A stretch of 64,000 bases of DNA from CBDVBE01 sp964543525 (GTDB taxonomy: Bacteria; Fibrobacterota; Chitinivibrionia; Chitinivibrionales; JANQEN01): assembly GCA_964543525.1 (NCBI GenBank), contig CAZIYW010000003.1:1-64000 (forward strand). Direction: 5' to 3'. Of this stretch, positions 44,620 through 54,389 are shown piece by piece; position 1 is the stretch's first letter, and every line of letters begins with the position of its first letter. The notes under the pieces were generated by a model. It was not told where the DNA came from and did not search any database. It was given only the letters and a program-made list of their open reading frames with translations. The translations under genes and the position numbers were made by a program.

Positions 44620-46218
44620 ATGAATAGTATTACGGAGGCTCCTCAACCACCGAATGGAAAAGTTTTATGGGAGAGCGAAGAACGTTTCAGGAAAATTTTT
44701 GAGTGTGGTGCTATTGGTATTGTCCTTACCAGTCCTGATTTCTCTTTCAAAGACGTTAATCCGAAATTTTGCCGGATGCTTGGATATACCAAAGAAGAAC
44801 TGCGTTCAATGACTTTCCTCGACATCACCCACCCCGACGATATAGAAAGCAGTAAGACACTGAAGATAAAATTGCAGAGCGGGCAGATTTCTCAGTTTAA
44901 AATTGAAAAGCGGTACATTCGAAAGGATAAAAAGATACTATGGGGTGCAACTACCGTATCAATCGTCAGAACCCCTGAAGGAGAGCCTCTCTATACGATC
45001 GCCATCATAGAGGATATCACCAGGCAGAAGAATGCAGAGATTGAAAAGCACGAGCTTCAGGAAAAACTGCTCAGGTCAAAGAAAATGGAGGCGCTCGGGC
45101 TGCTCGCCAGTGGAGTGGCGCATGACTTGAATAATATACTCTCTGTAATTGTTGCGTGCCCTGATGTCATTCTGATGGATAACACGATATCCGAAGAGCT
45201 TAGAAACAATGTAGAAATGATACGTGACTCGGGGAAAATGGCGGCTGAAGTGGTTAATGACCTGTTAACCATTGCCCGGGGTATTGCCATTGAAAAGACG
45301 ACTATGGATATTAACGATGCAATCGAAGAATATACCCGAGCACCTGAATTCAAAAAATTAAAAGAGCTATATCCTGGAGTAGTGATAAACACCGATCTTG
45401 ATATGGAACTGTTTCAGATAAAAGCCTCCTGTCACCATATTAAAAAAATACTCATGAATCTGGTTACCAATGCAGTAGAGGCAATAAAGGGAGATACCGG
45501 TATTGTTACTATTTCCACGAATAATGAGCAACTGGATCTTCCTTTACGGGGCTATATGATTATACCGCGAGGTACCTATGCGGTGTTAAAAATCATGGAT
45601 ACCGGCGAAGGTATATCCGGTAAAGATCTTGATCGAATATTCGAGCCTTTCTTTACCAGGAAAATATTGGGGCGGAGCGGTAGCGGACTCGGCCTGGCTG
45701 TTGTCTGGAATATTATTCAGGATCACGGAGCTTATATTGATGTTAAAAGTAGTTCCAAAGGTACCACATTTAAGTTCTACTTTCCCAGGGTGGCAGCTAC
45801 ACAGGCTCCTGAAGAAAGGGAGGAAAAAGTATCGTATGAAAATTTTAAGGGCAACGGCCAGAAAATTTTAATAATAGACGAGGAGAAGAATCAGCGGGAT
45901 ATTCTGAGCAGTATTTTACGGATGCTTGATTACTCACCTAAGGCTTTTTCCAGTGGGGAAGAGGCTATTAATTACCTCAAGCAGAACACTGCTGATTTAA
46001 TTATCCTTGATATGGTTATGAGCTCCGGTATGGACGGGAAGGAACTCTATGAGAAAATTCGTGAGCTTCATCCTGAACAGAAAGCTATTATCGCCAGTTC
46101 TGTCTCGTCATTGGAAGAGGATATATATACACAAAGCTTCAATGACAGTCAGTATATTGAAAAACCCTATTCCCTGGAAAAAATCGGGCAGGCAGTGAAA
46201 AAGGAATTGGCAGGTTAG
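44620..46218 (+). CDS. PAS hybrid sensor histidine kinase with receiver
   Basis: A 532-residue soluble kinase. A PAS domain (about 20-138) is followed by a HisKA dimerisation helix with LGLLASGVAHDLNNIL (phospho-acceptor H168), a HATPase_c domain with LMNLVTNAVEAI (N box), DTGEGIS (G1) and SGSGLGLAVVWNI (G2), and a C-terminal receiver with D464 (LIILDMV) and K515 (IEKPYS), all intact. It should autophosphorylate and pass the phosphate to its own receiver; no output regulator is adjacent. With no membrane segment, it probably senses a cytoplasmic signal. Confidence 0.93.
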   Translation: MNSITEAPQPPNGKVLWESEERFRKIFECGAIGIVLTSPDFSFKDVNPKFCRMLGYTKEELRSMTFLDITHPDDIESSKTLKIKLQSGQISQFKIEKRYIRKDKKILWGATTVSIVRTPEGEPLYTIAIIEDITRQKNAEIEKHELQEKLLRSKKMEALGLLASGVAHDLNNILSVIVACPDVILMDNTISEELRNNVEMIRDSGKMAAEVVNDLLTIARGIAIEKTTMDINDAIEEYTRAPEFKKLKELYPGVVINTDLDMELFQIKASCHHIKKILMNLVTNAVEAIKGDTGIVTISTNNEQLDLPLRGYMIIPRGTYAVLKIMDTGEGISGKDLDRIFEPFFTRKILGRSGSGLGLAVVWNIIQDHGAYIDVKSSSKGTTFKFYFPRVAATQAPEEREEKVSYENFKGNGQKILIIDEEKNQRDILSSILRMLDYSPKAFSSGEEAINYLKQNTADLIILDMVMSSGMDGKELYEKIRELHPEQKAIIASSVSSLEEDIYTQSFNDSQYIEKPYSLEKIGQAVKKELAG

Positions 46219-46441
46219 GTATCGATTTCCACCGGTGGTATGCCGTTATTTCCATGCACCTGCCGGTGGGTAAATACAGATTAATTTCACGCTGGAAGCA
46301 ATACTCTCCCTTTCTAGCGTTTTGTCCCAACTCACTGTTTTTTTCCTGCCTTCGCTATTTTTCACCGCCAGGTCATAGATGTATTTTGGATCGCAGGTAT
46401 ACAGTACTTCAATTGGCGGATGCAAGGCAATCTGGATTCTC

Positions 46442-47230
46442 ATGATAAAAAGAAACCATTTTTCTTTAACTGCTGCTATATCGTTACTCATGCTTTTATC
46501 TGTAGCCGGCGTATTTCTACCAGGTGTTGTTGCTCAGATAGAGCGCGATCCCTACCCCATACCCCTTGCCAATGTCATACCCTTTTTTGACAGGAATACT
46601 GGCCGTCTCGATGAGGTGTTTATCAATTACAGCAGCGATGCTAATAAGGGGTGGGCTATTTCCGACGGTGATGACCGATATATAAAGGATACCCGTCGGA
46701 TGAGCAGGGAGCATACCCATCGTGAACTAATGCATGTCGCGAATTATATTTCTCCATTCGAGGCCGAGCAGCTTAGTAAGGTGTGTGATACCTTTGTGCG
46801 GACGTTAGTGGGCCTTGAGAAGGATCTGGAGCGGGGGCGGTGGGGCAGATGTCTCTATCTGGATAACCACCTGGCGTTTTTTTTGCGGGGGTTCTATTAT
46901 TTAATCAGTGCAGCGCGGCGGTCCAGAGATTATCTGCCGGAAATAACCCGTATTTCAGAAAAAATTTATGATTCTCCCGCCGACTCAACCAGATCGATTC
47001 GGAGAATAACCAATCTGAAAAACCATCCTGAGCATGTAATCAAACTGCGCATCAGCATACGCGAGCTGGTCTATCAGATAAAGCAGTGGCAGGAAAAAGG
47101 TCTTGACAACCCGAAGCGGGATATGTGGCAGGATAATTCCGGTAATTTCGTACAGGCCTATGAACTGTTTATTCGATATTATTTCAATTTGGTTCCGTTA
47201 CCGGAAGTGAAAAGAAGCTCCCGTAAGTAG
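46442..47230 (+). CDS. secreted protein of unknown function
   Basis: About 262 residues from the ATG at 46442. An N-terminal signal peptide (MIKRNHFSLTAAISLLMLLSVAGVFLPGVVAQ) precedes a soluble, Arg-rich helical protein containing REHTHRELMHVANYISPFEAEQL and LDNHLAFFLRGFYYLISAARRS. I recognise no family. An in-frame upstream ATG at 46379 would place 21 residues before the signal peptide and is less likely. It sits between a kinase gene and trkH (opposite strand), apparently transcribed alone. Confidence 0.7.
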   Translation: MIKRNHFSLTAAISLLMLLSVAGVFLPGVVAQIERDPYPIPLANVIPFFDRNTGRLDEVFINYSSDANKGWAISDGDDRYIKDTRRMSREHTHRELMHVANYISPFEAEQLSKVCDTFVRTLVGLEKDLERGRWGRCLYLDNHLAFFLRGFYYLISAARRSRDYLPEITRISEKIYDSPADSTRSIRRITNLKNHPEHVIKLRISIRELVYQIKQWQEKGLDNPKRDMWQDNSGNFVQAYELFIRYYFNLVPLPEVKRSSRK

Positions 47231-47238
47231 TGTGTTTT

Positions 47239-47267
47239 CGGAAAATCTCTGATTTATCATTTCGACC
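47239..47267. repeat. dispersed repeat fragment (29 bp)
   Basis: This segment (core CTGATTTATCATTT) matches 54343-54372 at 25 of 30 aligned positions. Here it lies in the gap between the secreted-protein gene and trkH. Confidence 0.4.
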
Positions 47268-47317
47268 GGAGGGAAAAATGATGGTTTTATTCACTTTCAT
47301 GGCAGACACAAAACAGG

Positions 47318-48922
47318 TCATTTCCGCCATGAAATAGGTGAGAGCGCAATAACCACGGTATACACCTCGAGCCTTCCCAGAAGCATGCAGAGGGTAAGAA
47401 CCCATTTCCCCGGCAGGGGAATCCAGGCATAATTTTCTGTTGCACCGATACCGGACAAACCGGGGCCGATGTTGCAGATGGTGGCTGCCACAGACGTGAT
47501 TGCCGTTGTAAAGTCACTGACGATCAGGCTCATTACACCGGTGAAGGAGATAAAGAGAATGATAAACAGAATAAAGAATCCGACAATGTTCGCCACCTGC
47601 TTTTCTTCCACAGCCCGGCCCGCTATTTTCAGCGGGGCAATCAGTTTCGGCTGAATCATGGATTTAACCTCGCGCACGGTTGCCTTGAAAACAATCATGA
47701 TTCTGATCATTTTAATACCACCGCCTGTAGAGCCGGCACATCCGCCGAAAAACATAAGTACCACCAGCATGAAACGCATGATATTGGGCCACATGTCAAA
47801 ATCCGCAGTGCAATAACCCGTGGTGGTCGTGATGGAGAATACCTGAAAAGTTACATGACGTATCGTTGAATAAAGAGAAGAGATTTTTTGCTGTTCAACC
47901 GCCATGCGCGCGCTCAACTCGGATTCGGCAAGAGGTTTATTACGGAAACTGCGCTTAATATCACTGTCCGCTGCAAGACCCTCAGTCTGTAATGTTACGA
48001 CTCCCATAAAAATTGCAATGAGAATCACCGAGAGATAAAATTGAAATTCACGATCTTTTACCAATACGGAAAACCGCTGATGAAATATAATCTGGTAGTG
48101 CAGCATGAAATTCATGCCGGCAAACATCATAAAAAGAATGATAACCCAGTCAAAATAATTGCTGTTATAGGCGCCTATTGAAGCGTTACGCGTAGAGAAA
48201 CCACCGGTCGCCATGGTACCGAATGCATGGCAGAATGATTCGAAGAGTGACATACCTCCCAGATAGAGCAGTCCTGTCTCTGCAAAGGTGAGCAGGGTAT
48301 AGACGCCCCAGAGAATGGTTGCGGTCTGGGTAAGTCTGGGTTTAAGGCGCTCGGTTGTCGGTCCCGGTACCTCCCCGCGAAACATCTGGTAGGCGGAGAC
48401 GCCGAATGCCGGAAAAATGGCCAGTGCCAGGGTGACGATTCCCATACCGCCAAGCCAGTGGGTCATGCTTCGCCAGAAGAGTATTCCCTTGGGGAGCACT
48501 TCTATATCGGTGGTTATGGTTGCCCCGGTTGTGGTAAATCCGCTCATTATTTCGAAGTATGCGTCGGTAAAGCAGTGGATCCCTTTTATGATGCCCGAGG
48601 CCGGATACGTCTCGAGATGATAGAAAAACAACGGAATACAGCCGAACAGGGTCAGCAGCAACCAGCCGAAGGTGACAATGGCGAATCCTTCACGTACAAG
48701 ATTGCCGCCGGTCGTATCACGTCTGGTAAAGGTCAGTGGGGTGCCGATAATAACCGAAGCAAGAATCGCTGCAAAGAAACCCTTAAACCGGACATCGGCA
48801 ATAAGAGACCCTATCGGCATCGGCATGCATTCGGTCACTGCTATAGCGGCGGGAATGAGCAGTACCATCGCAAGTACCTGAAGCAATTTACCGATAGAGA
48901 AGATGATAAAACGAATATTCAT
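47318..48922 (-). CDS. trkH: Trk/Ktr potassium uptake membrane protein
   Basis: A 534-residue K+ channel-like subunit. The four M1-P-M2 repeats are visible, with selectivity-filter regions such as FEIMSGFTTTGATITTDIE, FGTMATGGFSTRNASIGAY, FSITTTTGYCTADFDMWP and TSVAATICNIGPGLSGIG. It works with a TrkA-type cytosolic ring for K+ uptake. It is encoded 14 nt after trkA on the same strand, a trkA-trkH operon, and its ATG follows a conserved-looking short linker. Confidence 0.95.
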   Translation of the reverse strand: MNIRFIIFSIGKLLQVLAMVLLIPAAIAVTECMPMPIGSLIADVRFKGFFAAILASVIIGTPLTFTRRDTTGGNLVREGFAIVTFGWLLLTLFGCIPLFFYHLETYPASGIIKGIHCFTDAYFEIMSGFTTTGATITTDIEVLPKGILFWRSMTHWLGGMGIVTLALAIFPAFGVSAYQMFRGEVPGPTTERLKPRLTQTATILWGVYTLLTFAETGLLYLGGMSLFESFCHAFGTMATGGFSTRNASIGAYNSNYFDWVIILFMMFAGMNFMLHYQIIFHQRFSVLVKDREFQFYLSVILIAIFMGVVTLQTEGLAADSDIKRSFRNKPLAESELSARMAVEQQKISSLYSTIRHVTFQVFSITTTTGYCTADFDMWPNIMRFMLVVLMFFGGCAGSTGGGIKMIRIMIVFKATVREVKSMIQPKLIAPLKIAGRAVEEKQVANIVGFFILFIILFISFTGVMSLIVSDFTTAITSVAATICNIGPGLSGIGATENYAWIPLPGKWVLTLCMLLGRLEVYTVVIALSPISWRK

Positions 48923-48936
48923 AGTGTTTTCCGAAC

Positions 48937-50307
48937 CTACACTTCTATCGGCATACGGGATTTAAAAAGTTTGCGCGCCAGTTTTAAATTCTTTGGAGGA
49001 CAGATAACCAGCACTTCGTCATTTTCCTGAATAACGGTCTGGCCGGAAGGAATAATAACGGTATCATTGCGAAAGAGCGCGCCGATTATGACGGATTTTC
49101 GTATTAGACTGGTGATCGAATGAAGCGGCTTGTTACTGATTGGACAGTTTTTCCCCGCAATAAAACGGCTTACCTCAACATCGGCGTTTTTAATCGATAA
49201 CAGGGTACTGATTGGAAGTTTTATTACATTTTCTATTATTTTCTGTGCGGTTATTTTCCGGGGATTAATAATATGATTGACACCGAGCGACTGAAAGAGA
49301 TTTGAGTGGCGCTCGTTGGTGGTTACGGCGACAACCTCTCTGGCGCCCTCCGCCTTGGCAAGAAGACAGGCCATAATATTATCTTCAGAATCGACGCCGG
49401 CGGCGATAAAGAACGGAGTATCTTTAACATGAACCTCCTGGAGCATTTCAACACTGGTACAGTCACCGTGTAATACCTCTGTCTTATTCAACAGTGAAGC
49501 AGCTTCCCTGCCGTGCCGCTCGTTCGGATCAACCAGAATAATTCGCTCCGCAAGAGGTTCAAGTACTTCTGCGAGGTGGATAGCCGTGAGTGAATCTCCT
49601 GAAATGATTATTTTTTTCAGTTTTGTCTCATGACGATTCAGTAATTTCCGAAAGGTCTCTATTGATTCACTCGGCATGATGGCAATAATCTCATCATCCG
49701 GGAGAATGCGCTCCGAACCGCTCGGCATGATACTTCTGCCTTCACGGATTATCAGTACAATCAGCAGTTGTGCAGGAGCGGCAATTTCAGTGACCTCAAG
49801 AAGCGTTTTGTTGGCGATATCCATATCTGCTGAAATTTTATATCCGCGGAGATACACATTATCTGACTGGAAATTCGCCGATTCGGAGAAACCGGGAAGC
49901 TCCACATATTGCATGATACTGCTGACGATCTCCTTCTCCGGTTCAATAACATGAGTAACACCAAGTCGCTGCAGACTGATGGGGGTGGTATTATTCGTAT
50001 AGTCTGTTGATTTTATCCGGGCGATACGTTTATTTACCCCATACTGCTTGGCAAAATTACAACAGAGCAGATTCGCGTCATCGGACGGTGTTACCGCAAT
50101 AAGCATATGAGCATTTTTAATATTGGCTTTTTCCAAAACGACCGGGTTGGTACCCGAACCCGTCACAGTAAACACATCCAGTTTGGTGTTGATTCTGTTA
50201 CAGAGCTCCGGATCACTGTCTATCAGGTTTATGTGGTGGGTACTGGTACCGAGATGTTCGGCAAGGCTGTATCCGACTGAGCCCCCGCCTACAATTATTA
50301 TATTCAC
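48937..50307 (-). CDS. trkA: Trk potassium uptake regulatory protein TrkA
   Basis: A 456-residue cytosolic NAD(H)-binding gating subunit with two RCK units. Each has a Rossmann motif (IIIVGGGSVGYSLAEHL at residues 2-18; KKIIISGDSLTAIHLAEVLEPL in the middle) followed by a TrkA-C domain (YLRGYKISADMDIANKTLLEV and VEVSRFIAGKNCPISNKPLHSI). The second motif is degenerate (G-D-S), typical of the second repeat. It is translated with trkH. Confidence 0.96.
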   Translation of the reverse strand: MNIIIVGGGSVGYSLAEHLGTSTHHINLIDSDPELCNRINTKLDVFTVTGSGTNPVVLEKANIKNAHMLIAVTPSDDANLLCCNFAKQYGVNKRIARIKSTDYTNNTTPISLQRLGVTHVIEPEKEIVSSIMQYVELPGFSESANFQSDNVYLRGYKISADMDIANKTLLEVTEIAAPAQLLIVLIIREGRSIMPSGSERILPDDEIIAIMPSESIETFRKLLNRHETKLKKIIISGDSLTAIHLAEVLEPLAERIILVDPNERHGREAASLLNKTEVLHGDCTSVEMLQEVHVKDTPFFIAAGVDSEDNIMACLLAKAEGAREVVAVTTNERHSNLFQSLGVNHIINPRKITAQKIIENVIKLPISTLLSIKNADVEVSRFIAGKNCPISNKPLHSITSLIRKSVIIGALFRNDTVIIPSGQTVIQENDEVLVICPPKNLKLARKLFKSRMPIEV

Positions 50308-50759
50308 ATTATTGGTCCTTCGTTATAATCTGGTGGCGAATATAAAATAATAGAAATAAAATAATGAATGAGTAGCCGCAACATGAAATAATCTGTGAGA
50401 ACCAAAAATATAATCTTTCCGATCCGGTATGAAGGTAAAAATCAATTATCTCCGGAATCTGCATAAGTGAAGACTGTTCATGAATGTGTTTACCTAATCG
50501 GAGTGAATATTATTTGACGATAATGGTAAAATTGAGATGAGTTGACGTAGGCGCGCATTTTTAATAATTTTAAAAAATATCGACAGATGCAAAGTGAAAA
50601 TTACTATATTACCTGACAGTCTTTTATTCCGGTACTGCGAGCATTTCAACAACTTACTTTTCAAGCAAGAAAAGCAAAAGGGATGGCGTTGTCCCTCTTG
50701 TTGTTATTTCCCCCTCTCATTGCATGGGTTTTTACCAGTATACCAAACGGAGATGTACC
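50308..50759. other. gene-free interval (452 bp)
   Basis: Divergent spacer between trkA and a pilT-like gene. It is AT-rich with one small hairpin (AAGGGA...TCCCT near 50680-50700). I looked for a c-di-GMP (GEMM) riboswitch core, plausible before a pilus gene, and did not see one. Confidence 0.5.
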
Positions 50760-51836
50760 ATGTCGGCACGAATAGACGAGTATTTGCGATCATTGGTAGG
50801 TGAAGGAGTTTCTGATATTCATTTCAAGGTAAGCAGACCGCCTTTATTGCGCACGCGTGGGATACTGCGCCCTATCGATGCAGCATCACTTTCCCAGAAG
50901 GATACTGAAGGCCTTGCTATGAATATTCTCGGGTCTGATAACTGGGAGCGTTTTAAAGACCTGAATGAATTCGATACCTCATATTCGATTCCCGGATTTA
51001 CCCGGTTTCGGGTCAGTGCATTCAAGCAGCGCGGCAGTATCTCACTGGTTATGCGAATCATTCCCTTTGAAATCCCCTCACTGGATTTTCTCCGGGTTCC
51101 GCCGGCGGTAAAAGAGATAGCCCTCTCCCCCCGGGGCCTGGTACTGGTCACCGGCGTGACCGGCAGTGGTAAATCCTCCACCCTCGCCGGTATGATTGAT
51201 CATATCAATAAGCATCGTGAGTGTCATATTATTACTATCGAAGAACCGATCGAATTTCTCCATACCGATAATAAAGCTTCCATAAATCAACGGGAAATCG
51301 GGGTGGATTCGAAGAGTTTTGCCAAGGCTTTTCGCGCCGCGCTTCGCCAGGATCCTGATATTATTCTCGTCGGTGAGCTCAGGGACCTGGAGACCATGGA
51401 GATCGCTCTGCGTGCCGCTGAAACCGGTCACCTGGTTATGGCAACAGTCCATACCACCGATGCCAAAGAAACCATCGGCCGTTTTATAGATTCATTCCCG
51501 CCCTTTCAGCAGAAACAGATACGGCTCCAGCTCGCCGCAAATTTACGGGCCGTTATATCCCAGCGACTCCTCGAACGCAGGGACGGCAGCGGCCGCATTC
51601 TTGCCGCCGAGATCATGATTGTCAATGCTGCAATACGGGATTATATCCTTGAGCAGGAAAAGATTAATGAAATCCTTAAAAATATAGAAAAGGGAAAAGA
51701 CCGCTACGGCATGCAGTCATTTGACCAGGCTATTATGGAGTTACTCAATGAGAAACTGATTACCAAGGAAGAGGGTATCAGAAACGCTACCAGCCCCAAT
51801 GATTTCAAGGTGAAATTGTATCTGGGGAAAAAATAA
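50760..51836 (+). CDS. type IV pilus retraction ATPase, PilT/PilU-like
   Basis: About 358 residues from the ATG at 50760, which has a GGAG Shine-Dalgarno (the frame opens 12 codons upstream). N-terminal PilT domain, then Walker A GVTGSGKSS, the Asp box TIEEPIEFLH, Walker B DIILVGELRDLETMEIALRAAETGHLVMATVHT and the His box. It powers pilus disassembly as a hexamer. AIRDYILEQEKINEI, in place of the A-I-R-N-L-I-R-E-x-K of PilT, fits a PilU-like accessory. It is convergent with pilB. Confidence 0.9.
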   Translation: MSARIDEYLRSLVGEGVSDIHFKVSRPPLLRTRGILRPIDAASLSQKDTEGLAMNILGSDNWERFKDLNEFDTSYSIPGFTRFRVSAFKQRGSISLVMRIIPFEIPSLDFLRVPPAVKEIALSPRGLVLVTGVTGSGKSSTLAGMIDHINKHRECHIITIEEPIEFLHTDNKASINQREIGVDSKSFAKAFRAALRQDPDIILVGELRDLETMEIALRAAETGHLVMATVHTTDAKETIGRFIDSFPPFQQKQIRLQLAANLRAVISQRLLERRDGSGRILAAEIMIVNAAIRDYILEQEKINEILKNIEKGKDRYGMQSFDQAIMELLNEKLITKEEGIRNATSPNDFKVKLYLGKK

Positions 51837-51927
51837 TTATTTTAATACGTTAATCCCACCGTTTTTATGTTATCATATTTTGTTTTCGCGCGCCGTTACA
51901 GGGCAATGAAAAAAAACACACAGATGA

Positions 51928-54108
51928 TTATATTTCAGTCGTTACCGCAATTACCTGCTCGATGGTGGTAACGCCGTTGTGGACCAGGTCGATACCTGCC
52001 TGACGCAGGGTTTTCATACCTTCATGTTCCGCCTGATCCTGAATATCCATGGTCGGGACGTTTCGAAGAATAAGTTTGCGGATTGCTTTTGACACAACCA
52101 GCATCTCAAAAATGCCGATTCTGCCGGAGTAGCCGGTACCGTTGCAGTTGACGCAGCCCTCGCCCCGGAAGAAATTCATGTCATGATCCGTTTGAAGGTT
52201 CAACTGCTCCAGCAGCTCTTCGCCGGGTTCGTATTCAACTTTACATTTTAGGCATATTCTTCTCACCAGCCGCTGCGCTACAATCAGGTTCAATGAGGAG
52301 CCCAGCAGCAGGGGAGGGATACCGATGTCAACAAACCGGGCAATGGCGCTGGCTGCATCATTGGTGTGCAGCGTGGAAAAGACCAGATGGCCGGTCAATG
52401 CCATTTTGATTGCAATGTCGGCAGTTTCATTGTCGCGTATCTCACCGATAAGCACGATGTCCGGGTCCTGCCGCAGGATTGATCTGAGCGAGGAGGCGAA
52501 AGAGAGGCCGATTTTGGTATTCACATGTACCTGGGTAATGCCCTCCATGTGGAACTCCACCGGATCCTCGACGGTGACTATGTTGCGGGTGATATTTTTA
52601 ACCTTCTGCAGCGCCGAATAGAGAGTGGTTGATTTGCCGCTGCCTGTCGGCCCGGTAACGATAATCATGCCGTAGGGTTTCAGGATTTGCGATTTAAAAA
52701 TACCAAGGTCATACTGGGTGAATCCCAGATTGGTGACGCTGCGTTCGAAAGCCTCTTTGTCGAGTATCCGGAGCACTGCTTTTTCCCCGAAGATAGTCGG
52801 CAGTATTGACACACGGATGTCAACCTCGCGATGGCCCATCTTTACGACCATTCTGCCGTCCTGCGGCAGGCGCCGTTCGGCGATATCGAGATTGGATAAT
52901 ATTTTTATCCGCGTAATAATTGCCTGATGAGTCCGTTTGGGAGGAGACATCACTTTCCTGAGATCACCGTCCACCCGGTTACGCACAATCAGCTCTTTTT
53001 CCATCGGCTCGATGTGGATATCACTGGCCCGATCCTTAACCGCATTGGCAATAAGCATATTGACCAGCCGGACAATACCCAGTTCAGCACCGGCCGCGGC
53101 TATCTCCTCGAGGTTAACCTCCTCATCCTTCTCCTGCAGGAATTCGACATTGTCCTCAAATTCCGGCATGAGATCGGAGGCTTCCTTATGGGAGGCGATA
53201 TCACGGTAGAACCGTTCAACCGAGGTGTCGATATCCTCCTGCTTGCCCAGCACCGGTTTTATGGTCAGGTCGGTGAGGTCGCGTAGACTGTCCAGCAGCC
53301 GGAGATCAAGGACATCGATCATGGCAACGGTCAGTTCATTCTCTTCCAGCTCCAGGGCAATGCAGTGGTGTCGTTTAGCAATATGCTCGGGAATCAGGGC
53401 AACCGTGTTGATTTCCGCGGAGGCATATAGCTTGGGAACGGCCATGGGTACGCCGAGCTGGCTTGCCAGGAAATGCATCTTCTGATCTTCATCGATATAC
53501 CCGAGTTCAACGAGTGCATCACCGAGCCGCTGGCCGGTCCCGCGTTGATAATCGAGAGCTTTTTTCAATTCAAGAGGGGTGATAATATCGTGATTAACAA
53601 GCATCTCACCGAGTGACTGGGTGCGCATCTTGAAATCGAGACGGCTGTTGCCCTTTTCGCGCTGTATTTTCATTGCGATAATATGAGTCATCAGCTTTTT
53701 ACTGAAAACACCCGGATCCACCGGAAGGAAAATAATATCATCTGCGGCAATTTCACTCTTTCGTTTCTCAATGTCACTCCGCGTATTTTCCTGAATAACG
53801 GCAAACACCACGGGTATCTTTTTTACCAGATGGAGTAAGGCGATATCCGATACATATTTACTCGTCTTATCACCCAGACAGAAAACAGCAAGGGCAATAT
53901 CACATTGTAAGTGGGAATGATTGCCCAGATCAACCTCGGTAATACGAACCATTTTGGTGAGAGTGGAGGAAGCAATAAGCTGCCTGGTGGATTCCAGTCC
54001 GTTCCTTCCGTAGGAAAGAAGAGCAAGGCTGAAGGTCGCCTCCGGTGGTTGCTTGCTGTCGGTTGCTTGCATCATTTGTTTCTCAATACCGGTATTTATA
54101 TTCATCAC
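51928..54108 (-). CDS. pilB: type IV pilus assembly ATPase PilB with N-terminal receiver-like domain
   Basis: A 726-residue pilus extension ATPase. Residues about 165-310 form MshEN/GSPII_E N-terminal modules (SLGEMLVNHDIITPLELKKAL...LGDALVELGYIDEDQ). The ATPase core has Walker A GPTGSGKST, TVEDPVEFHMEGI, Walker B DPDIVLIGEIRDNETADIAI, and the tetracysteine zinc site C-L-K-C ... C-V-N-C. Residues 1-160 are an extension not usual in PilB, with receiver-like strands (CDIALAVF, KKIPVVFAVI, DIIFLPVD) but no phosphoacceptor Asp at the expected place. The pilT gene lies upstream on the same strand after 281 bp. Confidence 0.93.
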   Translation of the reverse strand: MMNINTGIEKQMMQATDSKQPPEATFSLALLSYGRNGLESTRQLIASSTLTKMVRITEVDLGNHSHLQCDIALAVFCLGDKTSKYVSDIALLHLVKKIPVVFAVIQENTRSDIEKRKSEIAADDIIFLPVDPGVFSKKLMTHIIAMKIQREKGNSRLDFKMRTQSLGEMLVNHDIITPLELKKALDYQRGTGQRLGDALVELGYIDEDQKMHFLASQLGVPMAVPKLYASAEINTVALIPEHIAKRHHCIALELEENELTVAMIDVLDLRLLDSLRDLTDLTIKPVLGKQEDIDTSVERFYRDIASHKEASDLMPEFEDNVEFLQEKDEEVNLEEIAAAGAELGIVRLVNMLIANAVKDRASDIHIEPMEKELIVRNRVDGDLRKVMSPPKRTHQAIITRIKILSNLDIAERRLPQDGRMVVKMGHREVDIRVSILPTIFGEKAVLRILDKEAFERSVTNLGFTQYDLGIFKSQILKPYGMIIVTGPTGSGKSTTLYSALQKVKNITRNIVTVEDPVEFHMEGITQVHVNTKIGLSFASSLRSILRQDPDIVLIGEIRDNETADIAIKMALTGHLVFSTLHTNDAASAIARFVDIGIPPLLLGSSLNLIVAQRLVRRICLKCKVEYEPGEELLEQLNLQTDHDMNFFRGEGCVNCNGTGYSGRIGIFEMLVVSKAIRKLILRNVPTMDIQDQAEHEGMKTLRQAGIDLVHNGVTTIEQVIAVTTEI

Positions 54109-54239
54109 ATCATATACTGTTACGCATGATAGAGTAATATATAATTATAGTACATTTAGTGAAAAGTTTCAATTTTATAAAATATACTTCGATGAGGCTT
54201 TATTAGTTCTTGTTACTATAGACAATTTTGTTATTTTTC

Positions 54240-54303
54240 CTCGTTCTTATCCTCGAAAATCAATCTATTTGGGGAAATTCGAGGAAGAAGATGAGAACGA
54301 GGA
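54240..54303. repeat. large inverted repeat upstream of pilB
   Basis: CCTCGTTCT (54240-54248), ATC (54250-54252) and CTCGA (54253-54257) pair with TCGAG (54280-54284), GAT (54291-54293) and AGAACGAGG (54295-54303), about 17 bp with an asymmetric internal loop. It lies in the pilT-pilB gap; its role is unknown. Confidence 0.5.
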
Positions 54304-54308
54304 AGATT

Positions 54309-54330
54309 TGTCAATCGTTAACAAAAACTA
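54309..54330. repeat. 22-bp dispersed repeat, copy B
   Basis: Matches 14820-14841 with one mismatch (TGTCAATCGTTAACA shared). It is followed directly by the hairpin element at 54339-54386. Confidence 0.5.
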
Positions 54331-54338
54331 ATTAGTTC

Positions 54339-54386
54339 CTGTCCGAAAAGTCCCTGATTTATCATTTTGACCTGGTTTCCGGACAG
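54339..54386. repeat. hairpin repeat element at the end of pilT
   Basis: Perfect ends CTGTCCG (54339-54345) / CGGACAG (54380-54386). The interior 54343-54372 is related to 47239-47267, and the right end GTTTCCGGACAG recurs near 5679-5690. Placed just after the pilT stop on the minus strand, it may end transcription. Confidence 0.45.
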
Positions 54387-54389
54387 CCA

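Noticed and set aside
46246..46491. 81-codon minus-strand frame in the gap before the secreted-protein gene
   Set aside because: It has somewhat protein-like composition but overlaps the start of the plus-strand gene, and I recognise nothing in it; at most a remnant.
50308..50759. Possible c-di-GMP riboswitch before the pilT-like gene
   Set aside because: The location is plausible but the GEMM core sequence and paired elements are not visible.
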